The position numbers were made by a program, and so were the translations under genes. Of a DNA stretch of 64,000 bases, positions 52,589-61,739 are shown in pieces. The number at the start of each line of letters is the position of its first letter. Positions within the stretch are counted from its first letter, which is position 1. The notes under the pieces were generated by a model. The model made no database searches. It worked only from the letters and a program-made list of their open reading frames with translations, and was not told the DNA's origin. Source of the stretch: Brenneria nigrifluens DSM 30175 = ATCC 13028 (GTDB lineage Bacteria; Pseudomonadota; Gammaproteobacteria; Enterobacterales; Enterobacteriaceae); assembly GCF_005484965.1 (NCBI RefSeq), contig NZ_CP034036.1, positions 3,100,001 through 3,164,000 on the forward strand. Reading direction: 5' to 3'.

Positions 52589-53725
52589 TTACTGTGGCTG
52601 GGATACGGTGGTTACGCCGGCCGGCGCGGGCGTTTCCGCGTCCACGACCCGGACTTCACCGCCGGGCCTCGCCTTCTGCACGCCGTCGACGATCACCCGG
52701 TCGCCGGGCGCCAGTCCGGCGCTGACCAGCCACTGGTTGCCCACCACCCGTTCCGTCGTCACCGCTTTCTGCGTCACTTTGTTATCTTCTCCCACCGTCA
52801 GGACAGTCGCCTGACCGGAGGTATTACGCGTGATGCCCCGCTGCGGCACCAGCAGCGCCCGTTCACGCACCCCCTCCTGTAGCCTGGCGCGCACGAACAT
52901 ACCGGGCAACAGGCGGCCCTCCGGGTTGGGAAACTGGGCGCGGATAATCACCGAGTCCGTGCCTTCATTCACCGTCACCTCGGAGAATTTGAGGCGTCCG
53001 GCATAGGGATACTCCATACCGTTGTCCAGCAGCAGCCGCACCTCCGCCTGCCGATCGCCGCTGCGTTTCAGACTGCCGGCGGCCAGTTCATCCTGTAGGC
53101 GCAAAAGCGCCGTCGAAGACTGGGGAATATCCACATAGATGGGATCGAGCTGCTGGATGGTCGCCAGCGCCTCCGTTTGGTTCGCCGTCAGCAACGCGCC
53201 CTGCGTCACCGACGAACGGCCGATACGGCCCGAAATAGGCGCGATGATTTTGGTATAGCCGAGATCGATACGCGCGGAATCCGCCGACGCCCGCGCCTGT
53301 AGCCAGGACGAACGGGCGTCATCCCGCTCCTGCTGACTGATGGCCCCGTTCCGCACCAGCCGTTCGTAGCGCTGCGCCAGCAACCGCGCCGACTCCAGGC
53401 TCGCTTCCGCTTTCGCCAGCGTGGCGCGGTAAGGCGCGGGATCGATCTGGTACAATACCTGCCCCGCCTCTATCATACCGCCCTCGTCAAACAGACGTTG
53501 CTGGAGAATACCGCCGACCTGCGGTCTGATTTCGGCGATGCGATACGAGGTGGTTCTGCCGGGCAGTTCGGTAGTGAACGCCACATCCGATTCAGCGAGC
53601 GTAATCACGCCGACTTCGGGAATAACGGCCGTTGGCTGATTCTGGGGGCGATCGCATCCTGACAACCATAACGCCAGTAAGGCGGGTAAAACCGGCCGGG
53701 TGAGACGAGAACGAAGAGATATCAC
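52589..53725 (-). CDS. RND periplasmic adaptor lipoprotein (AcrA family)
   Basis: 378 residues from GTG 53725, which has GGAG 7 nt upstream and gives a normal lipoprotein signal (RPVLPALLALWLSGC). The lipobox Cys would be lipid-modified. It has lipoyl-like halves around a coiled-coil hairpin (EASLESARLLAQRYERLV, ISQQERDDARSSWLQARAS) and a beta-barrel. An ATG at 53755 would add ten residues, but it lies inside the operator palindrome and lacks a ribosome site. It joins the RND permease to the outer-membrane channel. Confidence 0.93.
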   Translation of the reverse strand: MISLRSRLTRPVLPALLALWLSGCDRPQNQPTAVIPEVGVITLAESDVAFTTELPGRTTSYRIAEIRPQVGGILQQRLFDEGGMIEAGQVLYQIDPAPYRATLAKAEASLESARLLAQRYERLVRNGAISQQERDDARSSWLQARASADSARIDLGYTKIIAPISGRIGRSSVTQGALLTANQTEALATIQQLDPIYVDIPQSSTALLRLQDELAAGSLKRSGDRQAEVRLLLDNGMEYPYAGRLKFSEVTVNEGTDSVIIRAQFPNPEGRLLPGMFVRARLQEGVRERALLVPQRGITRNTSGQATVLTVGEDNKVTQKAVTTERVVGNQWLVSAGLAPGDRVIVDGVQKARPGGEVRVVDAETPAPAGVTTVSQPQ

Positions 53726-53743
53726 GCGGTTGCTCCGATCGAT

Positions 53744-53773
53744 TAGAATGTTCATTCTAGTATATTCATACTA
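53744..53773. promoter_or_regulatory. Tandem TetR operators between the RND operon and its regulator
   Basis: Two overlapping palindromes, TAGAATG-TT-CATTCTA (53744-53759) and TAGTAT-ATTC-ATACTA (53758-53773), share two bases. They lie between the divergent adaptor and TetR genes and would let one repressor control both. Confidence 0.7.
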
Positions 53774-53819
53774 AAATGAGATTTGCAATACCAGACCTCG
53801 CAATACAGGGGAGAGAAAA

Positions 53820-54446
53820 ATGAAAGACAATGAGGACAACGAGATCCGGGAAAAGAATCGGGATCGCCGGAAACAGGTGCTGGACGCAGCGGCGAAATGT
53901 TTCAGGGAAGAAGGGTTTCATGGTTGCAGTATCGCCCGGATTTCCAAAGCGGCAGGCATGAGTCCCGGACACATCTACTACCATTTCGCCAATAAGGAAG
54001 CGATCGTCGAGGCGCTGGTAGCGCAGCAGGAAAATTCGCTGCTCGAACTGGTGAACGATATCGCCGCCTCGCCGCCGGATGAAAATCTGGCCGACACCCT
54101 GACCCGCCATACGAAGAAGATGGTCGATCACCACACCTCTGCGGATTTCGTCGGGCTGTGGCTGGAAATGGCCGCGGAGGCCACGCGTAATCCGGGCATC
54201 GCCAGACTGCTCCAACTGTCGGATAAAACCATCAGCGCCAAATTCGACCAACAGTTGGCCGCCAGAGGAAAAGCCGCCACCGCGGAGCAACTGAGGCAGC
54301 TAAGAATCGGTATGGAGATGATAGCCACCATCTTCAACGGCCTGTCTGCGCGCGCCTATACGCGGGCCGAGGAAAACGGTTCTGACAAGGCGCTGCTGGT
54401 GGAAACGATCAACGGCATCATCGCCCATCTGTTTACCCGCAGGTAG
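53820..54446 (+). CDS. TetR-family repressor of the RND operon
   Basis: 208 residues. The N-terminal region is very hydrophilic (MKDNEDNEIREKNRDRRK), followed by a helix-turn-helix (VLDAAAKCFREEGFHGCSIARISKAAGMSPGHIYYHFANKEAI). The C-terminal ligand domain is all-helical. It is divergent from the adaptor gene with tandem operators 47 bp upstream of its start, the normal autoregulated repressor arrangement. The ligand is unknown. Confidence 0.9.
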   Translation: MKDNEDNEIREKNRDRRKQVLDAAAKCFREEGFHGCSIARISKAAGMSPGHIYYHFANKEAIVEALVAQQENSLLELVNDIAASPPDENLADTLTRHTKKMVDHHTSADFVGLWLEMAAEATRNPGIARLLQLSDKTISAKFDQQLAARGKAATAEQLRQLRIGMEMIATIFNGLSARAYTRAEENGSDKALLVETINGIIAHLFTRR

Positions 54447-54510
54447 CTGCGGGCGCTAATTCGAAGACGCCCCTCCCTGAATCGACGGCGGGCGGATAAC
54501 CATAACCCGC

Positions 54511-55875
54511 CTATTTGTGCTGCCGGAATATCCATTCGCGGATAGGTTCAATGGTATACGCAATGCGCCAGGTATTCCGGTGCCCGCTGGCTCCGGCGCT
54601 TGACTGATTTGCCGGGATAACGGTGCCTTTGCGGAAAGTCACGTAATTGATTGGGCTATTCTCAGCCTCTATCTTCTCAAAAGCGCGGCGGAATTGTTGC
54701 GGCGTCCAAGTACCATCCCAGACCGCGCGGCTGATTTTCGCCCCTTCCTTTTCCAGATTGGCGGTAATGGCGTTTTGACCCGGATAGGCTTTGTCGTCAT
54801 CTTGCGATACCAGGATCCAGAGTTTCTGTTTGGCGAGCGGTTTCACCCGTGCGGGATCCCATTGACCGGCCACCAGAAAAGAGGCGGCGAAGAGTGTCGG
54901 GTACTTGATATTCATCGCGATCGACATCATACAGCCGCCTGACTGGCCGGTGGCGTAGAGCCGGTTCCGGTCAATGTTGTATTGCTCCGCAAGCGCCTTG
55001 ATCAAATTGATGGTGGTATCCAGCATCGCGGAGGTTTTCGAATCGTCATCGGCGATGATTTCGGCGTACTGCGGCGCCAAAACGAAACAGGGCCGCCGGG
55101 CCTGATCTTCGGGACTCGCCCAGGACACCGCGCCCAGCCCCTGATACAGCGTGGTGCGCGTGACGTCGCTGGTCGCGCCGGCATCGTGCATAAACAGCAC
55201 CAGCGGACAGGCGGTGCCGGCAGCATGGTTTTTCGGCACGAACAGATTATAACGCAGCATCTTGCCGGTCTGCGGGTCGTGGAATGCCAACTGCCGGAAA
55301 TCATCGACGATGGGATTCTCGACCCGGGTCGTCGCCAGCGCCTTGCGGCTGGCGGGAATGACATCGCCGTTGGTCATCGCAACGGCTGCGGACTGAACGA
55401 CGCTGGCCGCGGCGGTTTTGTAGACAGTGTCATAAGCCGGTATATCGCCCGCATGTCCGGGGCCGCCGCCTCTCTTTCCCGCGCCATTACCACCGGCGGG
55501 AGAAGACGCCGGTCCTCCGCCTTGCGCCTGCGCTTTGCCGGCGAGCGGAGCATTTTCATCCTCGGGCGATAGCGTAATGATGGCGAAGCGCCCCTCCGCC
55601 GCACGGTCGGCGGGATTAGCCGATGTGCTGGCAAAAACGCCGGTCACCGTCCGTCCCGCAACCTGGAAGCTGGTAGTAAGTAACTCGGCGCTCTTGATGG
55701 CGGCGTCGTACTCCACGGCGACCCCCGTCAGCCGGATGCCATCGCCAAAGACCTGCGTGATGGCGGTAGCCGCCGTTGCGCTCCGGGTGCCGCCTGCGGC
55801 AAAAACAGGAGCGCCGATCGCCATCAGTGCTCCGCTACAAACGCCCATGACCAGAAATTCCCGCCGTGATGGCAT
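54511..55875 (-). CDS. Tat-exported alpha/beta-hydrolase, PHB depolymerase/feruloyl esterase-like
   Basis: 454 residues. A twin-arginine signal (PSRREFLVMG) is followed by a hydrophobic stretch ending near AFA. An N-terminal Ig-like domain of about 110 residues is followed by a Gly/Ala/Pro-rich linker (about 115-150) and a hydrolase domain. Nucleophile Ser is in TGQSGGC, acid candidates are in SQDDDKAYPG, and a late His is in GASGHRNTW. The domain order matches the esterase family with an EstA-type Ig-like domain. Substrate is unknown; a plant-derived ester is plausible for this group. ATG 55875 has AGGAG 7 nt upstream; ATG 55881 is too close to it. Confidence 0.8.
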   Translation of the reverse strand: MPSRREFLVMGVCSGALMAIGAPVFAAGGTRSATAATAITQVFGDGIRLTGVAVEYDAAIKSAELLTTSFQVAGRTVTGVFASTSANPADRAAEGRFAIITLSPEDENAPLAGKAQAQGGGPASSPAGGNGAGKRGGGPGHAGDIPAYDTVYKTAAASVVQSAAVAMTNGDVIPASRKALATTRVENPIVDDFRQLAFHDPQTGKMLRYNLFVPKNHAAGTACPLVLFMHDAGATSDVTRTTLYQGLGAVSWASPEDQARRPCFVLAPQYAEIIADDDSKTSAMLDTTINLIKALAEQYNIDRNRLYATGQSGGCMMSIAMNIKYPTLFAASFLVAGQWDPARVKPLAKQKLWILVSQDDDKAYPGQNAITANLEKEGAKISRAVWDGTWTPQQFRRAFEKIEAENSPINYVTFRKGTVIPANQSSAGASGHRNTWRIAYTIEPIREWIFRQHK

Positions 55876-56172
55876 CTCCATTCTCCTCGGTTGTTGCTAT
55901 CTTTCATTCGTTTCAGTTTATAACAACAGCGGTCGCCGCCGATACGCATCAGTAATTGGAAAGGAAGCCCGCCGAAAGTAGGGATCGTTCTCACCTACCC
56001 TGTCGCCAAACGGCATTACCGCGTTGCCGCCATGCTGTGTTGAAAACCACTGGATATCCAATGCCGAAGTAAGTACGAAAATAACAATAAATATTCTTTT
56101 TTGTCAGTTAACAAACACCTCTGCCTATGTTGTTCTGATTGCCTCACTCTTCCAGTTAACAGCGAACATTTT

Positions 56173-57471
56173 ATGGCATCCTTGAAATTTGAAACCTTGC
56201 AACTTCATGCCGGGCAAGAGCCGGATCCCACTACCGGCGCACGGGCCGTGCCTATCTACCAGACGACGTCATATGCTTTTGAGAACGCCCAGCAGGGCGC
56301 GGATCGGTTTGCGCTACGGGAATTCGGCAATATCTATACGCGAATTCAAAATCCCACCACCGACGTTTTTGAAAAGCGCATCGCCGCACTGGAAGGCGGT
56401 GTTGCCGCACTGGCGGTGGCCTCCGGGCAGGCCGCGCAATTTATTGCGTTGAACAATATCCTGCAGGCCGGCGATAATTTCGTCACATCGCCTTCATTGT
56501 ACGGCGGTACCTATGCCCAATTTAATCTATCATTCAAGCGATTAGGCATAGAAGCCCGCTTTGCCAAAGATGACGACGCGGAAAGTTTCGCCAGCCTGAT
56601 TGATGAAAACACCAAAGCCCTTTACCTGGAAACCATAGGCAATCCGCGTCTGGGCTTTCCTGACTTCGACCAGTTCGCCGAGTTGGCGCAAAAATATGAT
56701 TTACCTTTGGTGGTTGATAATACCTTTGCCGCCGGGGGGTATCTCTTTCGTCCGCTTGAGCATGGCGCGCACGTGGTGGTGGAATCGGCCACCAAATGGA
56801 TCGGAGGACATGGCAACAGCATCGGCGGCGTGATCGTCGACGGCGGCAATTATCTCTGGGGTAATGGAAAACACCCGCAATTCTCAACGCCATCAGAGGC
56901 TTATCATGGTCTGGTGTATAACGACGCTTTCGGCCCGGCCAGCGAGTTCGGCAATATTCAGTTTATTATCCGCGCCAGGGTCGAGGGCTTGCGCGATTTC
57001 GGCCCCAGTCTGTCGCCCTTTAATGCCTTCCTGCTATTGCAAGGGCTGGAAACACTCTCACTGCGGGTAGAGCGCCATGTGGATAACGCACTGGAACTGG
57101 CCCGCTGGCTGGAAAAACATCCGGAAGTGGAAAGCGTGAATTATCCGGGATTGCCCTCCAGCCCGGCATACGACATTGCCCATAAATATCTGAAGAAGGG
57201 ATTTGGCGGCGTACTGTCCTTTGAAATCAGCGGCGGCAAAGAGCGCGCCAGCCGTTTTATCAACAGCCTGCGGCTGATTACCCATCTGGCGAATGTGGGC
57301 GACGCCAAGACCTTGATTATCCAGCCTTCGGCCACGACCCATCAACAGTTGAGCGATGCACAGCAAATCTCCGCCGGCGTAACGCCCGCCGGGCTGCGGA
57401 TCTCCGCTGGCATCGAGCATATCGATGATCTGAAGTCGGACATCGAACAGGCATTCAAGGCGAGCAAATAG
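56173..57471 (+). CDS. O-acetylhomoserine/O-acetylserine sulfhydrylase-type PLP enzyme (MetY-like)
   Basis: 432 residues, Cys/Met metabolism PLP family. Signatures are GARAVPIYQTTSYAF, the phosphate-binding SGQAAQF, VVDNTFAAGGY, and the PLP lysine in ESATKWIGGHG. The length and the LHAGQEPDPTTGARAVPIYQ N-terminus fit MetY (homocysteine from O-acetylhomoserine and sulfide) rather than MetB or MetC. Enterobacteria usually use O-succinylhomoserine, so this may be a side route or sulfide scavenging. ATG 56173 was chosen; an in-frame Cys-rich upstream stretch from TTG 56101 is not supported. The 297-bp upstream gap holds two CAGTTAACA direct repeats (56105 and 56153). Confidence 0.88.
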   Translation: MASLKFETLQLHAGQEPDPTTGARAVPIYQTTSYAFENAQQGADRFALREFGNIYTRIQNPTTDVFEKRIAALEGGVAALAVASGQAAQFIALNNILQAGDNFVTSPSLYGGTYAQFNLSFKRLGIEARFAKDDDAESFASLIDENTKALYLETIGNPRLGFPDFDQFAELAQKYDLPLVVDNTFAAGGYLFRPLEHGAHVVVESATKWIGGHGNSIGGVIVDGGNYLWGNGKHPQFSTPSEAYHGLVYNDAFGPASEFGNIQFIIRARVEGLRDFGPSLSPFNAFLLLQGLETLSLRVERHVDNALELARWLEKHPEVESVNYPGLPSSPAYDIAHKYLKKGFGGVLSFEISGGKERASRFINSLRLITHLANVGDAKTLIIQPSATTHQQLSDAQQISAGVTPAGLRISAGIEHIDDLKSDIEQAFKASK

Positions 57472-57920
57472 CCAGGCCCGCCTGTAACGCGCCATCATTT
57501 CCATTCGGCCTCGCCCTTTCCCCTGAAGAACCGTTGGGTTCTCCAGGGAATCGATATCGCTTTTTACACCGGCGGAACGCTTAACGCGGATAAATCCAGT
57601 GTGGTATGGGTTTGTCATGCACTAACGGGGAAAACGCGCGGTTTCAACCGGTGCAGAAGCGTTTTACGATGACACAACGTAACGGCGAAGCGATAAAACA
57701 ACTGGCACCCATCTCCCGCCCCTCCAATCCCCTTTGTGCTTTCAATCTAAAATACGATTTCAACATCACCCGAAACACCGGTTTACAGTCGTAAACTTAA
57801 TACGTATATTTCTCATTTGTACTTGCAAACTCAATTATAAGTCAGGTAACCAAATCCCATGATTTCACTGTCGGCATCCCATCGGTACTGAAATCTCCCC
57901 AAGCTTTTGATAAAGGGTAA
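57472..57920. other. Intergenic region upstream of the TonB receptor gene
   Basis: 449 bp. It contains a hairpin after the sulfhydrylase gene (57521-57548, CCCTGAAGAACC/GGTTCTCCAGGG, one mismatch) and a GTTTAC-AGTC-GTAAAC palindrome (57781-57796). A 62-codon opening at 57606 has no protein-like features. No convincing Fur box was found. Confidence 0.55.
57781..57796. promoter_or_regulatory. Putative operator upstream of the TonB receptor gene
   Basis: GTTTAC-AGTC-GTAAAC is a perfect 6-bp inverted repeat with a 4-bp spacer, 125 bp before the receptor start. Its regulator is unknown. Confidence 0.35.
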
Positions 57921-60131
57921 ATGATGTCTTTCACCAAACGTCTTAAGGACAGGCAACGCCAGCCTGCCGCAGCGCCGTCATTGCCGGCCTCCTGCGTTTT
58001 TCTGGCATTACTGCCTGCCACCAGCTTCGCCGCAACCAATAATGCCGATGACACCCTGATTGTTGAAGGGACAACGGATGATGCCGTTGATAGTCAGGAG
58101 CAGGATTACAGCGTAAAGACCACCACCACCGGCACCAAGCTACTCTTGGTGCCGCGGGATATCCCGCAGTCGGTCAGCGTGATCAGCCAGCAGCGCATAG
58201 CGGATCAGCAACTGAACTCGTTTGGTGAAGTGCTGAGTAATACCACCGGTATTACAACTGCGATACTCGATAGCAATCGCACCAATTTTTACTCGCGCGG
58301 TTTCTTTATCAGCAACTACGCCTACGAAGACTTGCCGACGTTCATTGACAACCGATGGAACTTTGGCGATAACGCCTCGGATACGGCTATCTATGACAGT
58401 ATTGAAGTGGTACGCGGCGCCGCCGGTCTGATGAACGGCACCGGCAACCCTTCCGCCTACGTTAATATGGTGCGTAAGCACGCGGACAGCCGCGAGTTTG
58501 TCGGCTCCGCTACCGCGACCTACGGCAGTTGGGACAAGCAACGCTATGTGCTGGATCTGCAATCGCCGTTGACAGCGTCGGGAAATGTCCGTGGCCGGGT
58601 GATCGCCGGCTATCAGGATAACGACACCTGGCTGGAGCGTAACCACTACCGCAAAAAATTCATCTACGGTATCGTCGATGCCGATCTGACTGATTCGACC
58701 ACCTTATCCGTCGGTTACGATTATCAGGAAAGTGAGGAGGACAGCCCGACCTGGGGCGGAATCCCCACCTGGTTTAGCGATGGCACCCGTACCGACTTTA
58801 AACGCGAATACAATACCGCCGCCGATTGGGCCTACTCCAATATAGACTCCACCAAAGTCTTCGCGAACTTGGTACATCGCTTTAACAACGGCTGGGAAGC
58901 CCGCCTCAATGCCATGCATGCGGAAACCAATTTTGACAGCAAGCTGATGTATCTGGATGGCTATCCCGATAAAACCACCGGCGAATTCTCACAGGCTAAT
59001 TATCATGGTGCATGGGGCGGCTGGAACCGCGGCGAACGCAAACAGGACTCGGTAGACGCCTTTGTGCGCGGCGGTTACGACCTGTTTGGCCGTCAGCATC
59101 AGTTAATGGTCGGCGGCAGCTATAGCCGTCAACGTAATAATTACGATAACTCATTCCCGGTCAACGACTTCTACGGCCTGATGGATGTAGGCAGCCTCTA
59201 CAACTACGACGGATCATTGGCCGATCCAGAATGGTCGCCGTGGGCGTTGTATAGCCGCGACGTGATTCATCAGAAATCCGCCTACGCCGCTACCCGCATC
59301 TCGCTTGCCGATCCGCTGCACTTAATCCTCGGCGCCCGTTTTACCGAGTGGAGTGCCAAATATAACCTTGAGCGCAAACCGCAGGAAATCCGCAACGTCA
59401 AATTTGACGATATCACGCCGTATGCCGGTCTGGTGTATGACATTAACGATACGTGGTCCGCTTACGCCAGCTATACCTCCATCTTCTATCCTACCGGCCA
59501 GCGCGATAGCAACAGCGAGTTCCTCGATCCGACCACCGGCAAGAGCTATGAGACCGGGGTAAAAGCCGACTGGTTTAATACCCGCCTCACCTCCTCGCTG
59601 GCGGTATTCCGCATCGAACAGGACAACGTAGCCGTTTCGACAGGTCAATATATTCCAGACAGTGGTGGGCAGACCGCTTATAAGTCCGTTGACGGCACCG
59701 TCAGTAAAGGGATTGAATTTGAGCTGAATGGCGCATTGACCGACAACTGGCAGTTAACCTTCGGCGCCACCCGTTACGTTGCCGACGACGAAGAAAGCAA
59801 GGCGGTTAATCCCGATCAGCCTCGAACAACGGTCAAACTGTTCACCCGTTACCAGTTGCCGACGCTGCCCGAGTTGACCGTAGGCGGCGGGGTAAACTGG
59901 CAGACCAAAACCTGGCAGGACGTTACCGGTCCCAATAGCGAAGAGCGCCGCATTAAGCAGGGAAGCCGTGCCGTGATCGATCTGTTTAGCCGCTACCAGG
60001 TTACCAAGAACTTTGCCGTACAGGCCAACATCAATAACCTATTCGACAAAGAGTATTACAGCTACCTGGGTACCTATGGAGTTTACGGCGAACCGCGTAA
60101 CTTCTCGCTAAGCGCGTCATATAACTTCTGA
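57921..60131 (+). CDS. TonB-dependent siderophore receptor (FhuE/FpvA/FoxA-like)
   Basis: 736 residues. The signal peptide is long (basic start, cleavage near ATSFA). A TonB-box-like DDTLIVEG and a plug domain (VPRDIPQSVSVISQQRIADQQ, VEVVRGAAGLMNGTGNPSAYVNMVRK-type block) follow. A 22-strand barrel ends in the terminal Phe (SLSASYNF). The plug motifs mark the hydroxamate/mixed siderophore subgroup. Ligand specificity cannot be assigned. Start is ATG 57921 or 57924, both behind AAGGG. No siderophore biosynthesis or ABC uptake genes are adjacent, so it may take up foreign siderophores. Confidence 0.93.
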   Translation: MMSFTKRLKDRQRQPAAAPSLPASCVFLALLPATSFAATNNADDTLIVEGTTDDAVDSQEQDYSVKTTTTGTKLLLVPRDIPQSVSVISQQRIADQQLNSFGEVLSNTTGITTAILDSNRTNFYSRGFFISNYAYEDLPTFIDNRWNFGDNASDTAIYDSIEVVRGAAGLMNGTGNPSAYVNMVRKHADSREFVGSATATYGSWDKQRYVLDLQSPLTASGNVRGRVIAGYQDNDTWLERNHYRKKFIYGIVDADLTDSTTLSVGYDYQESEEDSPTWGGIPTWFSDGTRTDFKREYNTAADWAYSNIDSTKVFANLVHRFNNGWEARLNAMHAETNFDSKLMYLDGYPDKTTGEFSQANYHGAWGGWNRGERKQDSVDAFVRGGYDLFGRQHQLMVGGSYSRQRNNYDNSFPVNDFYGLMDVGSLYNYDGSLADPEWSPWALYSRDVIHQKSAYAATRISLADPLHLILGARFTEWSAKYNLERKPQEIRNVKFDDITPYAGLVYDINDTWSAYASYTSIFYPTGQRDSNSEFLDPTTGKSYETGVKADWFNTRLTSSLAVFRIEQDNVAVSTGQYIPDSGGQTAYKSVDGTVSKGIEFELNGALTDNWQLTFGATRYVADDEESKAVNPDQPRTTVKLFTRYQLPTLPELTVGGGVNWQTKTWQDVTGPNSEERRIKQGSRAVIDLFSRYQVTKNFAVQANINNLFDKEYYSYLGTYGVYGEPRNFSLSASYNF

Positions 60132-60179
60132 TTTATCTGATAATGCCCCCAAGGCCGCCGCCGCGCCAGGCGGCGCGCG

Positions 60180-61739
60180 TCAGGCCGCCCGCGCACCCGG
60201 CGGCGAAACCAATACGATATTGGATAAGCGCCAGGTAATGCCCGCGGCAATCAACGCAATGAGCGCGCACACCGCCAGGCCGACGTCAACGGCGTTGATC
60301 AACGCATTGCGGGCCGCCATCATCTCCCCCGCGCGCTCCTGCGCCGTCGTCCCAAGCAGTTTTCCGGGGTCCGCCCAGTGCTGCCAGGCGCTTTCGCTCG
60401 TGGTACGCCGTAATAGCGCATGATAAAGCGTATTGAACAACAAACTGGTCGCCGCCGTGCCGAGCAGCCCGCCGACCAGACGAAATGATTGCAGCAGTGC
60501 GGTGGCGATCCCCAGATGCTCGCCCGGCGCCAGCGTTTGGGTAAAAATGGTCAGGTTAAGCAAAATAAAGCCCAGTCCCGCTCCGGCCATCAGCATCAGC
60601 AGCAGCAAGCGGCGGAAACCGCCCTCCGCGCCGCAGAGCGCCAGCCCCAGGCAGGCGGCGGCGAGCAGCAGGAACCCGCACGTCGGCAACAGCACCGGGT
60701 TGCGCAGCCGGGTGACGATGCGTCCGTTGATAATGGCGCCGAGAGTTATGCTTACCCCCATCGGGGTGAGCAATAAAGCCGCCTGCTGCGCGGAATAGCC
60801 ATAGCCCCCCTGGAACAGCAGCGGCGTAAAGTAGAGCAAGGTGAACATCACGCCGCCCGCCAGCGTCGATAGGATAAACAGTTGCCGCAGCGTACCCGGG
60901 GCAAATAGGGCGGGAGGCAGCAACGGCGATACGGCGCGCTTTTGCTGTTCGATCAGCGCCGGCAGAGCAAGGGCCGAGGCCGACAGCAAGGCGATAACCC
61001 CCGGCGTATTCATCCGCGTCGACAAACCGGTGACGCCCAGTTGCAGACAGCCGAGCAGCGTCATGACCAACAGCGCCCCCAGCCAGTCAAGACGAATTCC
61101 CTGCCGTTGCAACGGCTTGAAATAAGGCAGATAGCGCCAGGAAATGGCCAACGCCGCCAGGCCGCAGGGCACGTTCAGATAGAATACCGCCCGCCAGCCG
61201 TAGTGTTCGGTCAGCACCCCGCCCAGCGTCGGCCCCAGCGCATTGACGATGCTGAACGCGGTACTGAGCAGAATTTGCCAGCGCAGCCGGCGGCGCATAT
61301 CGGGGAAAAGTTCCGGGATACAGGCAAACGCCGTGCCGATCAGCATGCCGCCGCCGACGCCCTGCAAAGCCCGCCAGACCACCAGCATCAGCATGCTGCC
61401 GGCCTGGGCGCACAGCAGCGAGGAGAGGGTAAATAGCAGCGTGGCGGCCACCACGAAATATTTACGCCCGAAGTAATCCCCCAGCCGGCCGAAAATCGGC
61501 ACCGTGACGATGGAGGTCAGTAAATAGCCGGTCGCCAGCCAGGCATAGAGATCGAAGCCGCCGAGATCGGCCACGATATAGGGCATGGTGTTGCCGATAA
61601 CGGTCTGATCGAGCGCCGAGAGCATCAGCGTGAGCGACAGTCCCAGCATGGCCAGCAAAGCGCGGCGAAAACTTAACGGCGCGGGCGGCGATGTTTGGCC
61701 CGTCATCGCGCTCCCCGCGGTTTCCGTCGCCTGGTTCAC
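60180..61739 (-). CDS. MFS exporter, DHA2 family (EmrB/QacA type)
   Basis: 519 residues with 14 predicted helices. ALDQTVIGNTMPYIVADLGG and RALQGVGGGMLIGTAFACIPELFP are the family motifs. The GTG start at 61739 overlaps the aminotransferase stop (GTGA), indicating translational coupling. ATG 61706 with GGGGAG upstream is an alternative. The pairing with an amino acid aminotransferase suggests export of an amino acid-derived compound or a drug; this is open. Confidence 0.88.
   Translation of the reverse strand: MNQATETAGSAMTGQTSPPAPLSFRRALLAMLGLSLTLMLSALDQTVIGNTMPYIVADLGGFDLYAWLATGYLLTSIVTVPIFGRLGDYFGRKYFVVAATLLFTLSSLLCAQAGSMLMLVVWRALQGVGGGMLIGTAFACIPELFPDMRRRLRWQILLSTAFSIVNALGPTLGGVLTEHYGWRAVFYLNVPCGLAALAISWRYLPYFKPLQRQGIRLDWLGALLVMTLLGCLQLGVTGLSTRMNTPGVIALLSASALALPALIEQQKRAVSPLLPPALFAPGTLRQLFILSTLAGGVMFTLLYFTPLLFQGGYGYSAQQAALLLTPMGVSITLGAIINGRIVTRLRNPVLLPTCGFLLLAAACLGLALCGAEGGFRRLLLLMLMAGAGLGFILLNLTIFTQTLAPGEHLGIATALLQSFRLVGGLLGTAATSLLFNTLYHALLRRTTSESAWQHWADPGKLLGTTAQERAGEMMAARNALINAVDVGLAVCALIALIAAGITWRLSNIVLVSPPGARAA

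Noticed and set aside
57606..57794. 62-codon opening upstream of the TonB receptor
   Set aside because: No ribosome site and irregular composition; likely noise.
57797..57920. Fur box upstream of the TonB receptor
   Set aside because: Several AT-rich 19-mers were compared with the consensus and none scored well.
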